Of a stretch of DNA of 5,832 bases, positions 1-5,797 are shown in pieces. The position numbers were made by a program, and so were the translations under genes. The first letter of the stretch is position 1, and every line of letters begins with the position of its first letter. The stretch comes from an uncultured Comamonadaceae bacterium (GTDB taxonomy: Bacteria > Pseudomonadota > Gammaproteobacteria > Burkholderiales > Burkholderiaceae_C), in NCBI GenBank assembly GCA_937893415.1, contig CALBWZ010000264.1:1-5832 (forward strand), in the 5' to 3' direction. Below the pieces are notes generated by a model. That model saw nothing but the letters and a program-made list of their open reading frames with translations, had not been told where the DNA came from and searched no databases.

Positions 1-52
1 AGGCCATAAAGCCGTTGGGATATTGCTTGCAAAGATTGTTTACTTCAATCAT
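1..52 (-). CDS. Start of an ABC transporter ATP-binding protein (partial, runs off the left edge)
   Basis: Only the first 17 codons are visible, starting at an ATG at 52-50 and running off the window. They read MIEVNNLCKQYPNGFMA. This fits the N-terminal strand of ABC ATPases, where a hydrophobic 'IEV.NL.K.Y' segment leads to the aromatic A-loop residue (here Tyr11) that stacks on the adenine of ATP. 'YPNG' followed by a small hydrophobic residue is common in importer and ABC-2 type exporter ATPases, so the substrate cannot be told. There is no convincing Shine-Dalgarno sequence: the upstream bases are AT-rich, with only AGAAA directly against the ATG. The gene lies downstream of the operon terminator at 123-147, so it is probably a separate transcription unit. 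The Walker A, signature and Walker B motifs would lie outside the window, so the call rests on a short match. Confidence 0.6.
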   Translation of the reverse strand, partial: MIEVNNLCKQYPNGFMA

Positions 53-85
53 TTTCTAAAATTATTCAAACAAATCGCTTTCAAT

Positions 86-95
86 AAAAAAAAAA
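86..95. repeat. Homopolymer run of ten A (T10 on the minus strand)
   Basis: Ten consecutive A residues lie 34 bp upstream of the start of the partial ABC ATPase gene. On the minus strand this is a T10 run just after an AT-rich inverted repeat (98-112). It may be part of a promoter UP-like region for the downstream gene, a weak second terminator for the operon, or simply an AT-rich intergenic spacer. Runs of this length are prone to slippage. Confidence 0.6.
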
Positions 96-97
96 TT

Positions 98-112
98 ATC
101 AATTGTATTGAT
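98..112. repeat. Short AT-rich inverted repeat before the T10 run
   Basis: ATCAAT (98-103) and ATTGAT (107-112) are perfect 6-bp inverted arms around a 3-nt spacer. On the minus strand the arms are followed after two bases by T10. The layout resembles an intrinsic terminator, but the stem has no GC core and would be weak. It lies downstream of the much better terminator at 123-147, so at most it is a backup. It could equally be an operator half-site pair for the downstream gene. Confidence 0.3.
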
Positions 113-122
113 TTTAGCCAAC

Positions 123-147
123 AAAAAAACCGGCTGTTGCACCGGTT
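123..147 (-). terminator. Rho-independent terminator of the TRAP-pxp operon
   Basis: Read on the minus strand, AACCGG, an 8-nt loop and CCGGTT form a 6-bp GC-rich stem that runs directly into seven consecutive T residues (129-123). It begins 30 nt after the pxpA stop codon and points the same way as all the operon genes. It separates the operon from the next minus-strand gene, which starts at 52. Confidence 0.8.
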
Positions 148-177
148 GCTTACGTTAACGAGGCTGAACATTCAAAC

Positions 178-945
178 CTACACCATCTCGTCTAAACGCG
201 CCAATACATAACCTTTTGAAACCAAGGCATCGCGCAGTGAGGCAGCACTTTCTATCGCTTGCGGGTTGTCGCCGTGTACGCAAATACTGTGTATAGGTGT
301 GTGCAACACGACACCACGCTGGCTCACAATCCCACCTGCGTCCAGCATGCGAAGCACGTGGTCAACAGACGCTTGTGCGCCATGCACCATGGCATTGGGC
401 ATAGCGCGTGGCGTGAGCTGACCGTCGTCTTGGTAACTTCGATCCGCAAATATTTCGATCGCGTGTCGCGCTTTGAGATCTAGCGAGGCTTGAACAAGTG
501 CCGAACTGGCAGGTGCTAAAACAATGAGTTGCTGATCGACGCTTTGCACGGCTTGCACGATGACAGTGGCCATGTCTAAGTCGGCGCAGGCCATGTTGTT
601 TAAAGCCCCATGCGGCTTGACATGGCTCAATCGCGTGCCGTTGGCTACAGCAAACGCTTGCAATGCCCCCACTTGATAAATCACAGTGGCACTGAGCTCT
701 TTGGGGGTCAAGTGCATGGCACGCCGCCCAAAACCTTGCAAGTCAGGAAAGGCGGGGTGGGCGCCCAAACTGACACCGTTGGCAACAGCCAGCTCAACTG
801 TCTTGGCCATGTGCATAGGATCGCCCGCATGGAAGCCGCAAGCAATGTTGGCGCTTCGCACAATGCGCAGCAATGCGTCGTCATTGCCCATCCCCCAAGC
901 GCCATAGCTCTCGCCCATGTCTGCATTTAAATTAATGGCGGTCAT
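178..945 (-). CDS. pxpA: 5-oxoprolinase subunit PxpA (LamB/YcsF family)
   Basis: This 255-aa protein is a full-length LamB/YcsF family member (PF03746). In the PxpABC 5-oxoprolinase complex it works with PxpB and PxpC to open the 5-oxoproline ring to L-glutamate using ATP in the cytoplasm. Visible family motifs are LNADMGES (residues 6-13), SANIACGFHAGDP (31-43), GAHPAFPD..GFGRR (61-75), HVKPHGAL (108-115), FADRSYQDDG in the second half and CVHGDNP (222-228). The start is the ATG at 945, just before the first motif. A GTG at 1068 in the same frame would add 41 residues encoded inside pxpC with no family similarity. A GGGAGA at 958-963 lies 12 nt upstream and could serve as ribosome-binding site. 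The start follows the pxpC stop by 2 nt, so translation is probably coupled. The residue after HVKPHGAL is Asn, where Tyr is common; the other core residues are intact. Confidence 0.95.
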   Translation of the reverse strand: MTAINLNADMGESYGAWGMGNDDALLRIVRSANIACGFHAGDPMHMAKTVELAVANGVSLGAHPAFPDLQGFGRRAMHLTPKELSATVIYQVGALQAFAVANGTRLSHVKPHGALNNMACADLDMATVIVQAVQSVDQQLIVLAPASSALVQASLDLKARHAIEIFADRSYQDDGQLTPRAMPNAMVHGAQASVDHVLRMLDAGGIVSQRGVVLHTPIHSICVHGDNPQAIESAASLRDALVSKGYVLARLDEMV

Positions 946-947
946 AG

Positions 948-2003
948 TTAAAAATTTTCTCCCGATGAAGTTTGTGCGTTCACATAGCCACTGATTAAGT
1001 TGGTGCTGCGCAGCGCAACCTCGTCTATCCATCCAACAGGCACATAAGGCTTCACGCCCTGCAGCCACTGTTGAAACAAGCGCTTGTTGTCCAGCAGCGC
1101 AGCGTGCGCTTGCGCTGCGGTTACAAGCTCAAACTGAAGTTTGCTGCCTGCTGGCAAGTGCGCCATTTTGTGCAGGTCTGCTGAAATAACTGTGGCGATC
1201 TTGGTGTAGCCGCCCATGGTTTGACAATCGGCCAACAACACAATGGGTTCGCCGCTGGCGGGCACTTGAATGGCGCCAGGCGCGATGCCATCAGACACAA
1301 TGTCTGCGGCGACGCCCTGGCGATGCTGCAAGCTATCGCCCTGTAAACGCACACCCATGCGGTCTTGTGCCGCGCTGGTCTGCCATATGTACGTGCACAA
1401 GTCGGCGAGCGCTTGATCGGTAAAGTAGCCTTCTTGCGGCCCCAGCATGATGCGCACGGTGCCATCAAGCCCTGGCATACCAGACGTGGCACATAAGTTT
1501 GCTTGTGCGTGCGGGTGAAATTTTTCCGTGGTCAGCACATCACCAACGCTTAAAACCCGCCCATCAATGCCACCCAGACCCACACGTGCATAAGTAGACC
1601 GACTGCCCATCACTTGTGGCACATCAACGCCACCACTGATTGCCACATACGCACATGCGTCAGACGCCACGCCAAGGCGCAACTCGTCACCAAGGCCAAG
1701 CTCAACGCTGCGCCAAGCAGGCAGTTTGTCTCGCAGACCAGTGGCGCGTACCAACGTGCAGTCCAAAAGCCCAGCCACCGCACACCACACTGGGCCCACA
1801 AGAACACGAAGGCTAGGACCTGCAGCGCGCACCTCTATGCACACCACATCCGGCTGGTTACCCACCAAAGCGTTGGCCGCATGTGCCAGCGAAGGGTCCA
1901 AAAAACCAGACCACGGCACACCTGCGCGGCGGTGCCCAAACCGTCCAGCATCTTGCAATGTGTTGCCAAGTCCAGCGCCTATCACCTCGAGCCTAGCTTG
2001 CAT
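948..2003 (-). CDS. pxpC: 5-oxoprolinase subunit PxpC (KipA/AHS2, biotin-dependent carboxyltransferase-like)
   Basis: This 351-aa protein belongs to the KipA/AHS2 family (carboxyltransferase domain A/B, PF02626). It pairs with PxpB and, together with PxpA, forms the ATP-dependent 5-oxoprolinase. Motifs in order are TLQDAGRFGHRRAGVPWSG (residues 15-33), AISGGVDVPQVMGS (121-134), VGLGGIDGR (141-149), DRMGVRLQG (214-222), SDG..PGAIQVP (237-248) and PIVLLAD.QTMGGY (253-266). The length is slightly above the Escherichia coli homologue, with an extra C-terminal tail. I chose the ATG at 2003 because the family begins just before the 'LEV..G...T.QD.GR' strand. A TTG at 2054 in frame would add 17 unrelated residues. 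The start overlaps the end of pxpB by 11 bp and has no clear Shine-Dalgarno sequence, which suggests translational coupling. A regulatory KipA role, as in Bacillus sporulation, is less likely next to pxpA and a transporter. Confidence 0.95.
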   Translation of the reverse strand: MQARLEVIGAGLGNTLQDAGRFGHRRAGVPWSGFLDPSLAHAANALVGNQPDVVCIEVRAAGPSLRVLVGPVWCAVAGLLDCTLVRATGLRDKLPAWRSVELGLGDELRLGVASDACAYVAISGGVDVPQVMGSRSTYARVGLGGIDGRVLSVGDVLTTEKFHPHAQANLCATSGMPGLDGTVRIMLGPQEGYFTDQALADLCTYIWQTSAAQDRMGVRLQGDSLQHRQGVAADIVSDGIAPGAIQVPASGEPIVLLADCQTMGGYTKIATVISADLHKMAHLPAGSKLQFELVTAAQAHAALLDNKRLFQQWLQGVKPYVPVGWIDEVALRSTNLISGYVNAQTSSGENF

Positions 2004-2754
2004 CTGTCTGCTCACTGCAAAACTGGGCCTGTACGTCGACCCTTGTCCAAACAACGCGCTGCAAGGCTTTCAACTCAAGCGCGCTCACAGCAAAAAAACC
2101 AACTTGATCGCCCACTTGCAACAAGGCTGGGGCTTGGCTGTGCTGTTTGTCAAACAACGGCACGGGCATGCAGCCCAATAAATTCCAACCGCCGGGACTT
2201 TCCCAGGGATATATGCAAGCCATGTCGTCGGCAATAGCCAAGCTTTGCGCAGGCACGCGGGTACGAGGCGACGCCAACCTAGGCACTTTCAATACGCTGG
2301 GCAATTGTGCCAAATAAGCAAAACCAGGCAAAAAACCCATGGCGTAAACGCGCAGTGTGTGCGCCAATAAAGCGGCTATCAAGTCGTCTTCACTCATTCC
2401 AGTAGAGGCAGCAGCGGCACTTAAGTCTGGACCAAGCGCATCGCCAAAACACACGGGTAAACGCCATATACGACCGGCTTGAGCAGATGCGACAGTGGTA
2501 CCGGCCAGGCGCATCATGGTACAGCCCAAGCTGTCGGCGTCAAGCAATAATGGGTTGAACATCACCGTGACTGAGCGGAAAGTTGGCACGACGTCCAACA
2601 CGCCAAACAACTCACCTGTGCTTGTCAGTTTGTCTAACGCATCGGCTACTGCCAAGCAGCGCACATTCACAGACACGTCGATGTCGCCACCTAGCTCTAC
2701 AGTCAGCGCCGCATCACCCATTGTCAATAAACGAGCTTCTTCGTAGGCGGGCAT
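1993..2754 (-). CDS. pxpB: 5-oxoprolinase subunit PxpB (KipI/AHS1 family)
   Basis: This 253-aa protein is a KipI/AHS1 family member (carboxyltransferase domain C/D, PF02682), the partner subunit of PxpC in 5-oxoprolinase. Visible motifs are GDAALTVELG (residues 13-22), VVPTFRSVTVMFNP (55-68), LPVCFG (99-104), YAMGFLPGFAYL (137-148), PR...PR..VPA (158-169) and IYPWESPGGWNLLG (181-194). A tail of about 30 residues follows the last conserved block. The ATG at 2754 is the first possible in-frame start, because an in-frame TAA lies four codons upstream. It keeps the first beta strand, which an internal start at Met12 would cut. Its ribosome-binding site is weak. The gene starts 49 nt after dctM stops, and its end overlaps the pxpC start. 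Confidence 0.94.
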   Translation of the reverse strand: MPAYEEARLLTMGDAALTVELGGDIDVSVNVRCLAVADALDKLTSTGELFGVLDVVPTFRSVTVMFNPLLLDADSLGCTMMRLAGTTVASAQAGRIWRLPVCFGDALGPDLSAAAASTGMSEDDLIAALLAHTLRVYAMGFLPGFAYLAQLPSVLKVPRLASPRTRVPAQSLAIADDMACIYPWESPGGWNLLGCMPVPLFDKQHSQAPALLQVGDQVGFFAVSALELKALQRVVWTRVDVQAQFCSEQTDAS

Positions 2755-2803
2755 TAGTAAGCGTTACGCCGCAACAGGCTAGGCAAACCAGTTGCACTGC
2801 GTC

Positions 2804-4096
2804 TTACATCAAACTGGGCAGCCACAGCACAATTCCTGGAAAATAGTAAATCAACACAATGGCGAGCATCATGAGCGCAAACATGGGAATGACGGTTTTT
2901 GATATGTACCCAATATCGCGTTTGGTAAGGCCTTGCAACACAAATAGATTGAGGCCCACTGGTGGTGTGATTTGGGCAACCTCGACGACCAGAACAACAA
3001 ACACGCCAAACCAGATCAAATCAAGGCCTGCCTGTTGGATAGTCGGCAACAGCACACCGATGGTGAGCACCACCATTGAGATGCCATCTAAAAAACAACC
3101 CAGCACCAGAAAAAACAAGGTCAGTGCAACAATTAAGGCCAAAGGTGACAAGCCCAATGAACCAATGTATTCAGCCAAGTGCCTAGGCAGGCCAACAAAG
3201 CCCATGGCCAGTGTTAAAAACGCAGCGCCCGCCAAGATAAGGCCAATCATGCAGTACACCTTGCAAGCGCTTGCCAAACCAATCTTGAAACTGGACCACG
3301 ACATGCTGCCCTCACACGTGGCCAATAACAAAGAGCCCAACACACCAATAGCAGCGGCCTCTGTCGCAGTGGCAACCCCGGTGTAAATTGACCCCAGCAC
3401 GGCAAGTATCAAGCCTACTACCGGCAGTAACTTACTAGAGGCTTTGAGCTTGGTCATGAAGCTGGTGCCCTCATCAGGCGCAGGAATAGTATCCGGATTT
3501 TTAAGAGACCACAGCGCGATGTAACCCATGAACAACGCCGCCAGCAACACACCTGGTAAAGCGCCAGCCACGAACAGTTTGGCAATGGATACGTCTGCAG
3601 CCACGCCGTAAACAATCATGATGATTGATGGCGGGATGAGTAGGCCGAGCGTAGCTGCTCCCGCCAACGTGCCAATGGCCATAGAGGGCGGATAGCCTCG
3701 ACGGTCCAACTCAGACAATGAAATTTTCCCAATGGTTGCACACGTTGCTGCGGACGAACCTGATACCGCAGCAAAAATGGCACTGCCGATAACGTTGACA
3801 TGCAGCAATCGCCCAGGCAAACGGTTGAACCAAGGCGATAAACCTTGAAACATATTGTCGGACAAGCGCGTGCGAAATAAAATTTCACCCATCCACAAAA
3901 ACAAAGGCAACGCTGTCAAAGTCCAGCTAGAGCTTGATCCCCAAATGGTTAACACCATGCTGTCACCAACAGGTCTGGGGCTAACAAACAGCATGGTCAC
4001 CAAGCCCACAGCTAACAGCGACATACCTATCCAAAAGCCGCTGGCCAACACCAGCACCAACAACACAATCAACCCCAGCGCTAGCGCTATGTCCAT
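2804..4096 (-). CDS. dctM: TRAP transporter large permease subunit (DctM)
   Basis: This 430-aa, very hydrophobic protein is a typical DctM subunit (PF06808), the channel-forming inner-membrane part of a TRAP transporter that drives uptake with an ion gradient. The N-terminus enters the membrane at once (residues about 4-38), and further hydrophobic segments follow to the end, roughly 11-12 in all. Recognisable blocks are LPLFLWMGEIL (63-73), NVIGSAIFAAVSGSSAATCATIGKI (101-125), GTLAGAATLGLLIPPSIIMIVYG (142-164), GCFLDGISMVVLT (333-345) and ITPPVGLNLFV (376-386). The length matches the family, and no fusion to DctQ is seen. The ATG at 4096 has a weak AGAAAG ribosome-binding site 6 nt upstream. 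It follows dctQ by 56 nt and precedes pxpB by 49 nt. The substrate is set by DctP, not by this subunit. Confidence 0.96.
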   Translation of the reverse strand: MDIALALGLIVLLVLVLASGFWIGMSLLAVGLVTMLFVSPRPVGDSMVLTIWGSSSSWTLTALPLFLWMGEILFRTRLSDNMFQGLSPWFNRLPGRLLHVNVIGSAIFAAVSGSSAATCATIGKISLSELDRRGYPPSMAIGTLAGAATLGLLIPPSIIMIVYGVAADVSIAKLFVAGALPGVLLAALFMGYIALWSLKNPDTIPAPDEGTSFMTKLKASSKLLPVVGLILAVLGSIYTGVATATEAAAIGVLGSLLLATCEGSMSWSSFKIGLASACKVYCMIGLILAGAAFLTLAMGFVGLPRHLAEYIGSLGLSPLALIVALTLFFLVLGCFLDGISMVVLTIGVLLPTIQQAGLDLIWFGVFVVLVVEVAQITPPVGLNLFVLQGLTKRDIGYISKTVIPMFALMMLAIVLIYYFPGIVLWLPSLM

Positions 4097-4152
4097 AACT
4101 TGCTTTCTATGCGATTGCTTAATAGATTTACAACAATAGCCATTAGTAATTA

Positions 4153-4665
4153 CTAGACAACGGATGAGCTGCTTGCGCGCTCATCCAAAAAATTGCCATA
4201 TTTAAATTTATCAAATAAGGCATGACACACCGCAACCGCCAAGCCCACACAACCCAATGCCATGCTCAACTGCGGTATCCACATGGGCGTGGCGTCACCT
4301 GTTGGGGCCACGTCATGGAACACATGAGACTGCCACACCAAGCGGCATGAAAACCATGCCAAATAAGTTGATAAAGCCACGCCTGCGCACAGCGCTAAAT
4401 AGTCGAGCCTATCGCGCACTTTGCCTTTGGCCTTGTTGGTGAGAATGGTCACGCGCACATGATCACCGCCCAAAAAAGCGCTGGGTAGCGCAAGAAAGAG
4501 CGTGGCAGCGATGGCATAACCTGCATAGCCATCTAGGCCAGAAATAGTCCACCCATTGACCAAACGTGTGGCAATGTTGAGCGTGATGGCGGCCAGTGCG
4601 CCCACCATTGAGACGCAAGACAACACCAACAATAAGTTGTAAAAACGCTGTAACAAAACCCGCAT
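4153..4665 (-). CDS. dctQ: TRAP transporter small permease subunit (DctQ)
   Basis: This 170-aa protein has the four hydrophobic segments expected of DctQ (PF04290), near residues 9-32, 47-66, 88-110 and 129-150. The GGDHVRVTIL stretch (66-75) matches the conserved '(G).H.RV..L' loop after the second segment. MWIPQLSMALG (128-138) matches the motif that opens the last one. DctQ partners DctM in the inner membrane, and the short cytoplasmic-looking tail ends in a serine run. I start it at the ATG at 4665 because AGGGA (4673-4677) lies 7 nt upstream. The longer in-frame reading from a TTG at 4716 would be coded inside the intergenic hairpin and has no family similarity. It lies 68 nt after dctP and 56 nt before dctM. 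Confidence 0.93.
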   Translation of the reverse strand: MRVLLQRFYNLLLVLSCVSMVGALAAITLNIATRLVNGWTISGLDGYAGYAIAATLFLALPSAFLGGDHVRVTILTNKAKGKVRDRLDYLALCAGVALSTYLAWFSCRLVWQSHVFHDVAPTGDATPMWIPQLSMALGCVGLAVAVCHALFDKFKYGNFLDERASSSSVV

Positions 4666-4669
4666 GTAA

Positions 4670-4689
4670 AAGTCCCTGTTCAAGGACTT
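4670..4689 (-). promoter_or_regulatory. Alternative small hairpin overlapping the dctQ ribosome-binding site
   Basis: On the minus strand AAGTCC (4689-4684) and GGACTT (4675-4670) can pair around an 8-nt loop, and TTTT follows closely. This stem would cover most of the dctQ AGGGA site. Its first arm is also the last part of the larger hairpin at 4684-4720, so the two structures exclude each other. The small stem is only 6 bp, so its role is speculative. Confidence 0.35.
4673..4677 (-). promoter_or_regulatory. Ribosome-binding site of dctQ
   Basis: AGGGA on the minus strand sits 7 nt before the ATG at 4665. It decides the dctQ start in favour of this ATG over the upstream TTG at 4716. Confidence 0.7.
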
Positions 4690-4720
4690 GGTGGCCAGTC
4701 GTCGACCTGCCACCAAGTCC
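4684..4720 (-). promoter_or_regulatory. Strong intergenic RNA hairpin between dctP and dctQ
   Basis: The arms 4684-4695 (GGACTTGGTGGC) and 4709-4720 (GCCACCAAGTCC) are perfect 12-bp complements around a 13-nt loop. The hairpin begins 13 nt after the dctP stop codon and ends 18 nt before the dctQ ATG. No T-run follows directly on the minus strand, so it is not a standard terminator. In transporter operons such hairpins often protect the upstream mRNA from 3' exonucleases or partly stop transcription, so that more binding protein than membrane protein is made. That role is inferred here. Confidence 0.75.
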
Positions 4721-4733
4721 TAAGTCGCAATGT

Positions 4734-5696
4734 TTACTTGCTGTAAGCAGACAAAATAGCTGCACCGTCGGCACCAGCAGCCTTGGCCCAGTCAGCAGTC
4801 ATTTGCTTGCCAATGGCACTCAAAGCGTTGGTCACGCTGGCTGAAGGCTCAGCAATCGTCATGCCGTTGGTACGCAGTATGTTGATTGAATCAGTGTTGA
4901 TTTGCTCGCTCTTGGCCCATCCACGGGTCTCAGCCATGGCAGCTGCTTGTAGAACGGCGCCCTGGGTAGATTTGTCTAAAGCATCAAACGCTTTTTGGCT
5001 GACTGCTGTCACGTTGCATGGCAACCAACCATTAACGGGATAAAAGAACTTGGTCTGCTCGTACAACTTGCCGTCTGCACCACTGGCGCTGGACGTTAAG
5101 AAGTTTTGGGCGGCGCCGGTTGCCAACGCTTGACTTAATTCAGGCAACTGGATGGTCACAGGTGACGCACCCAACATTTGCGCAATTTTGGTGGTAGCAG
5201 GGTTGTAAGCGCGCATTTTGGTGCCCTTGAAGTCGTCGGCACTGTTAATGGCCTTGACTGAGTACAGCGACTGACCGGGCCATGGCACTGAAAACAACAT
5301 TTTTACGCCTTGAGCGGCCAATACCTTGCCCTGCACAGGCTTGGTGGCATCGAGCAATCGCTTGGCGGCTGGGTAGCTGGTTGCTAAAAACGGAATGGAG
5401 TCCACACCGAACACTGGGTTCTCATTGCTCAAACCAGAAATGATGAACTCACCAGCAGGCACCAAGCCGGCTTGAATAGAACGCTTAATTTCTGGTTGCT
5501 TGAACAAAGCACCACCTGGATGCAGCGTGATTTTCAACTTGCCCCCAGATAGCTTTTCTACGTCATCAGCAAACTGCTGGACGTTTTGCGTTTGGAAGGT
5601 GTTGACGCCATAACCTGTTGGCAAGTCCCAAGTCGTTTGGGCATGAACCATAGAAGCCAGGCCAATGGCTGAGACTGCGGTGAGTATTTTTTTCAT
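4734..5696 (-). CDS. dctP: TRAP transporter substrate-binding protein (DctP family), probable 5-oxoproline receptor
   Basis: This 320-aa protein is a DctP-type periplasmic receptor (PF03480). It begins with a Sec signal peptide: MKK, a hydrophobic core and a probable cleavage after VHA (residue 19), leaving a mature N-terminus QTTW. No lipobox cysteine is seen. The mature part has the usual two-lobe TRAP receptor length. KMR (residues 160-162) holds the conserved arginine that binds the ligand carboxylate in this family. It is followed by the 'LGASPVTI.LPEL..AL..GA' hinge region (175-195) and the NGWLPCNVTAVSQKAFDAL block (222-240). I chose the ATG at 5696 for its signal peptide and for the AGGA 8 nt upstream. 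The in-frame TTG at 5726 would add 10 residues before the signal. The downstream pxp genes and the known pyroglutamate-binding DctP subfamily of Bordetella pertussis suggest 5-oxoproline as ligand. Other small carboxylates are not excluded. Confidence 0.94.
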   Translation of the reverse strand: MKKILTAVSAIGLASMVHAQTTWDLPTGYGVNTFQTQNVQQFADDVEKLSGGKLKITLHPGGALFKQPEIKRSIQAGLVPAGEFIISGLSNENPVFGVDSIPFLATSYPAAKRLLDATKPVQGKVLAAQGVKMLFSVPWPGQSLYSVKAINSADDFKGTKMRAYNPATTKIAQMLGASPVTIQLPELSQALATGAAQNFLTSSASGADGKLYEQTKFFYPVNGWLPCNVTAVSQKAFDALDKSTQGAVLQAAAMAETRGWAKSEQINTDSINILRTNGMTIAEPSASVTNALSAIGKQMTADWAKAAGADGAAILSAYSK

Positions 5697-5702
5697 GTTG
5701 TA

Positions 5703-5708
5703 TTTCCT
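5703..5708 (-). promoter_or_regulatory. Ribosome-binding site of dctP
   Basis: AGGAAA on the minus strand places its AGGA core 8 nt before the ATG at 5696. This supports that start over the in-frame TTG at 5726. Confidence 0.75.
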
Positions 5709-5727
5709 AGTGGTTGATAAAAGCAAG

Positions 5728-5751
5728 AACGGGAACGGGAACGGGAACGGG
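5728..5751. repeat. Tandem hexamer repeat, AACGGG x4 (CCCGTT x4 on the coding strand)
   Basis: Four exact head-to-tail copies of AACGGG fill 24 bp. They lie 31 bp upstream of the dctP start codon, before the ribosome-binding site, and are flanked by related sequence (AAGAAC on one side, extra G on the other). They probably fall in the untranslated leader or in the promoter spacer. Copy-number change could alter leader structure or promoter spacing; nothing in the sequence proves this. Confidence 0.85.
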
Positions 5752-5785
5752 GGCGCAGCAAGGGAGCAAAAATAGCGCGGTTAAA

Positions 5786-5797
5786 AACTGGCCAGTT
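5786..5797. promoter_or_regulatory. Perfect 12-bp palindrome, candidate operator of the operon
   Basis: AACTGGCCAGTT reads identically on both strands and lies 90 bp upstream of the dctP start. GGTTA flanks it on both sides in the same orientation (5779-5783 and 5798-5802). A TTGAAA (5805-5810, minus strand) just upstream and TATTTT (5769-5774, minus strand) downstream are weak promoter-like elements, but their spacing is not standard. A dimeric repressor or activator site is plausible; the ACTGG..CCAGT core recalls GntR/FadR-type operators, without enough to assign one. Confidence 0.35.

Noticed and set aside
23..211. A 62-codon plus-strand frame starting with MLAKIVYF
   Set aside because: It runs through the A10 run and the operon terminator and into the end of pxpA. 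Its Lys/Ile/Asn-rich content only reflects AT-rich intergenic DNA.
1614..2237. A 207-codon open frame on the plus strand, with a second plus-strand frame at 1726-2181
   Set aside because: It lies antisense to pxpC and pxpB, whose motifs are unmistakable. The translation is rich in Ser, Arg, His and Thr with no recognisable domain, as expected of a shadow frame.
178..2754. Possible inactivation of the 5-oxoprolinase through changed residues in conserved blocks (Asn after HVKPHGAL in PxpA, Cys260 in PxpC, Cys195 in PxpB)
   Set aside because: These positions also vary among functional homologues as I recall them (E. coli PxpC has Ala and PxpB has His at the matching places). All three frames are intact and the core motifs are kept, so there is no good case for loss of function.
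2859..3386. A 175-codon open frame on the plus strand
   Set aside because: It is fully antisense to the conserved second half of dctM. The product has no family features and there is no credible ribosome-binding site.
4684..4720. The dctP-dctQ hairpin as a rho-independent terminator that ends the operon
   Set aside because: There is no T-run directly after the stem on the minus strand, and dctQ and dctM follow at once as the required partners of dctP. Partial attenuation or mRNA protection fits better.
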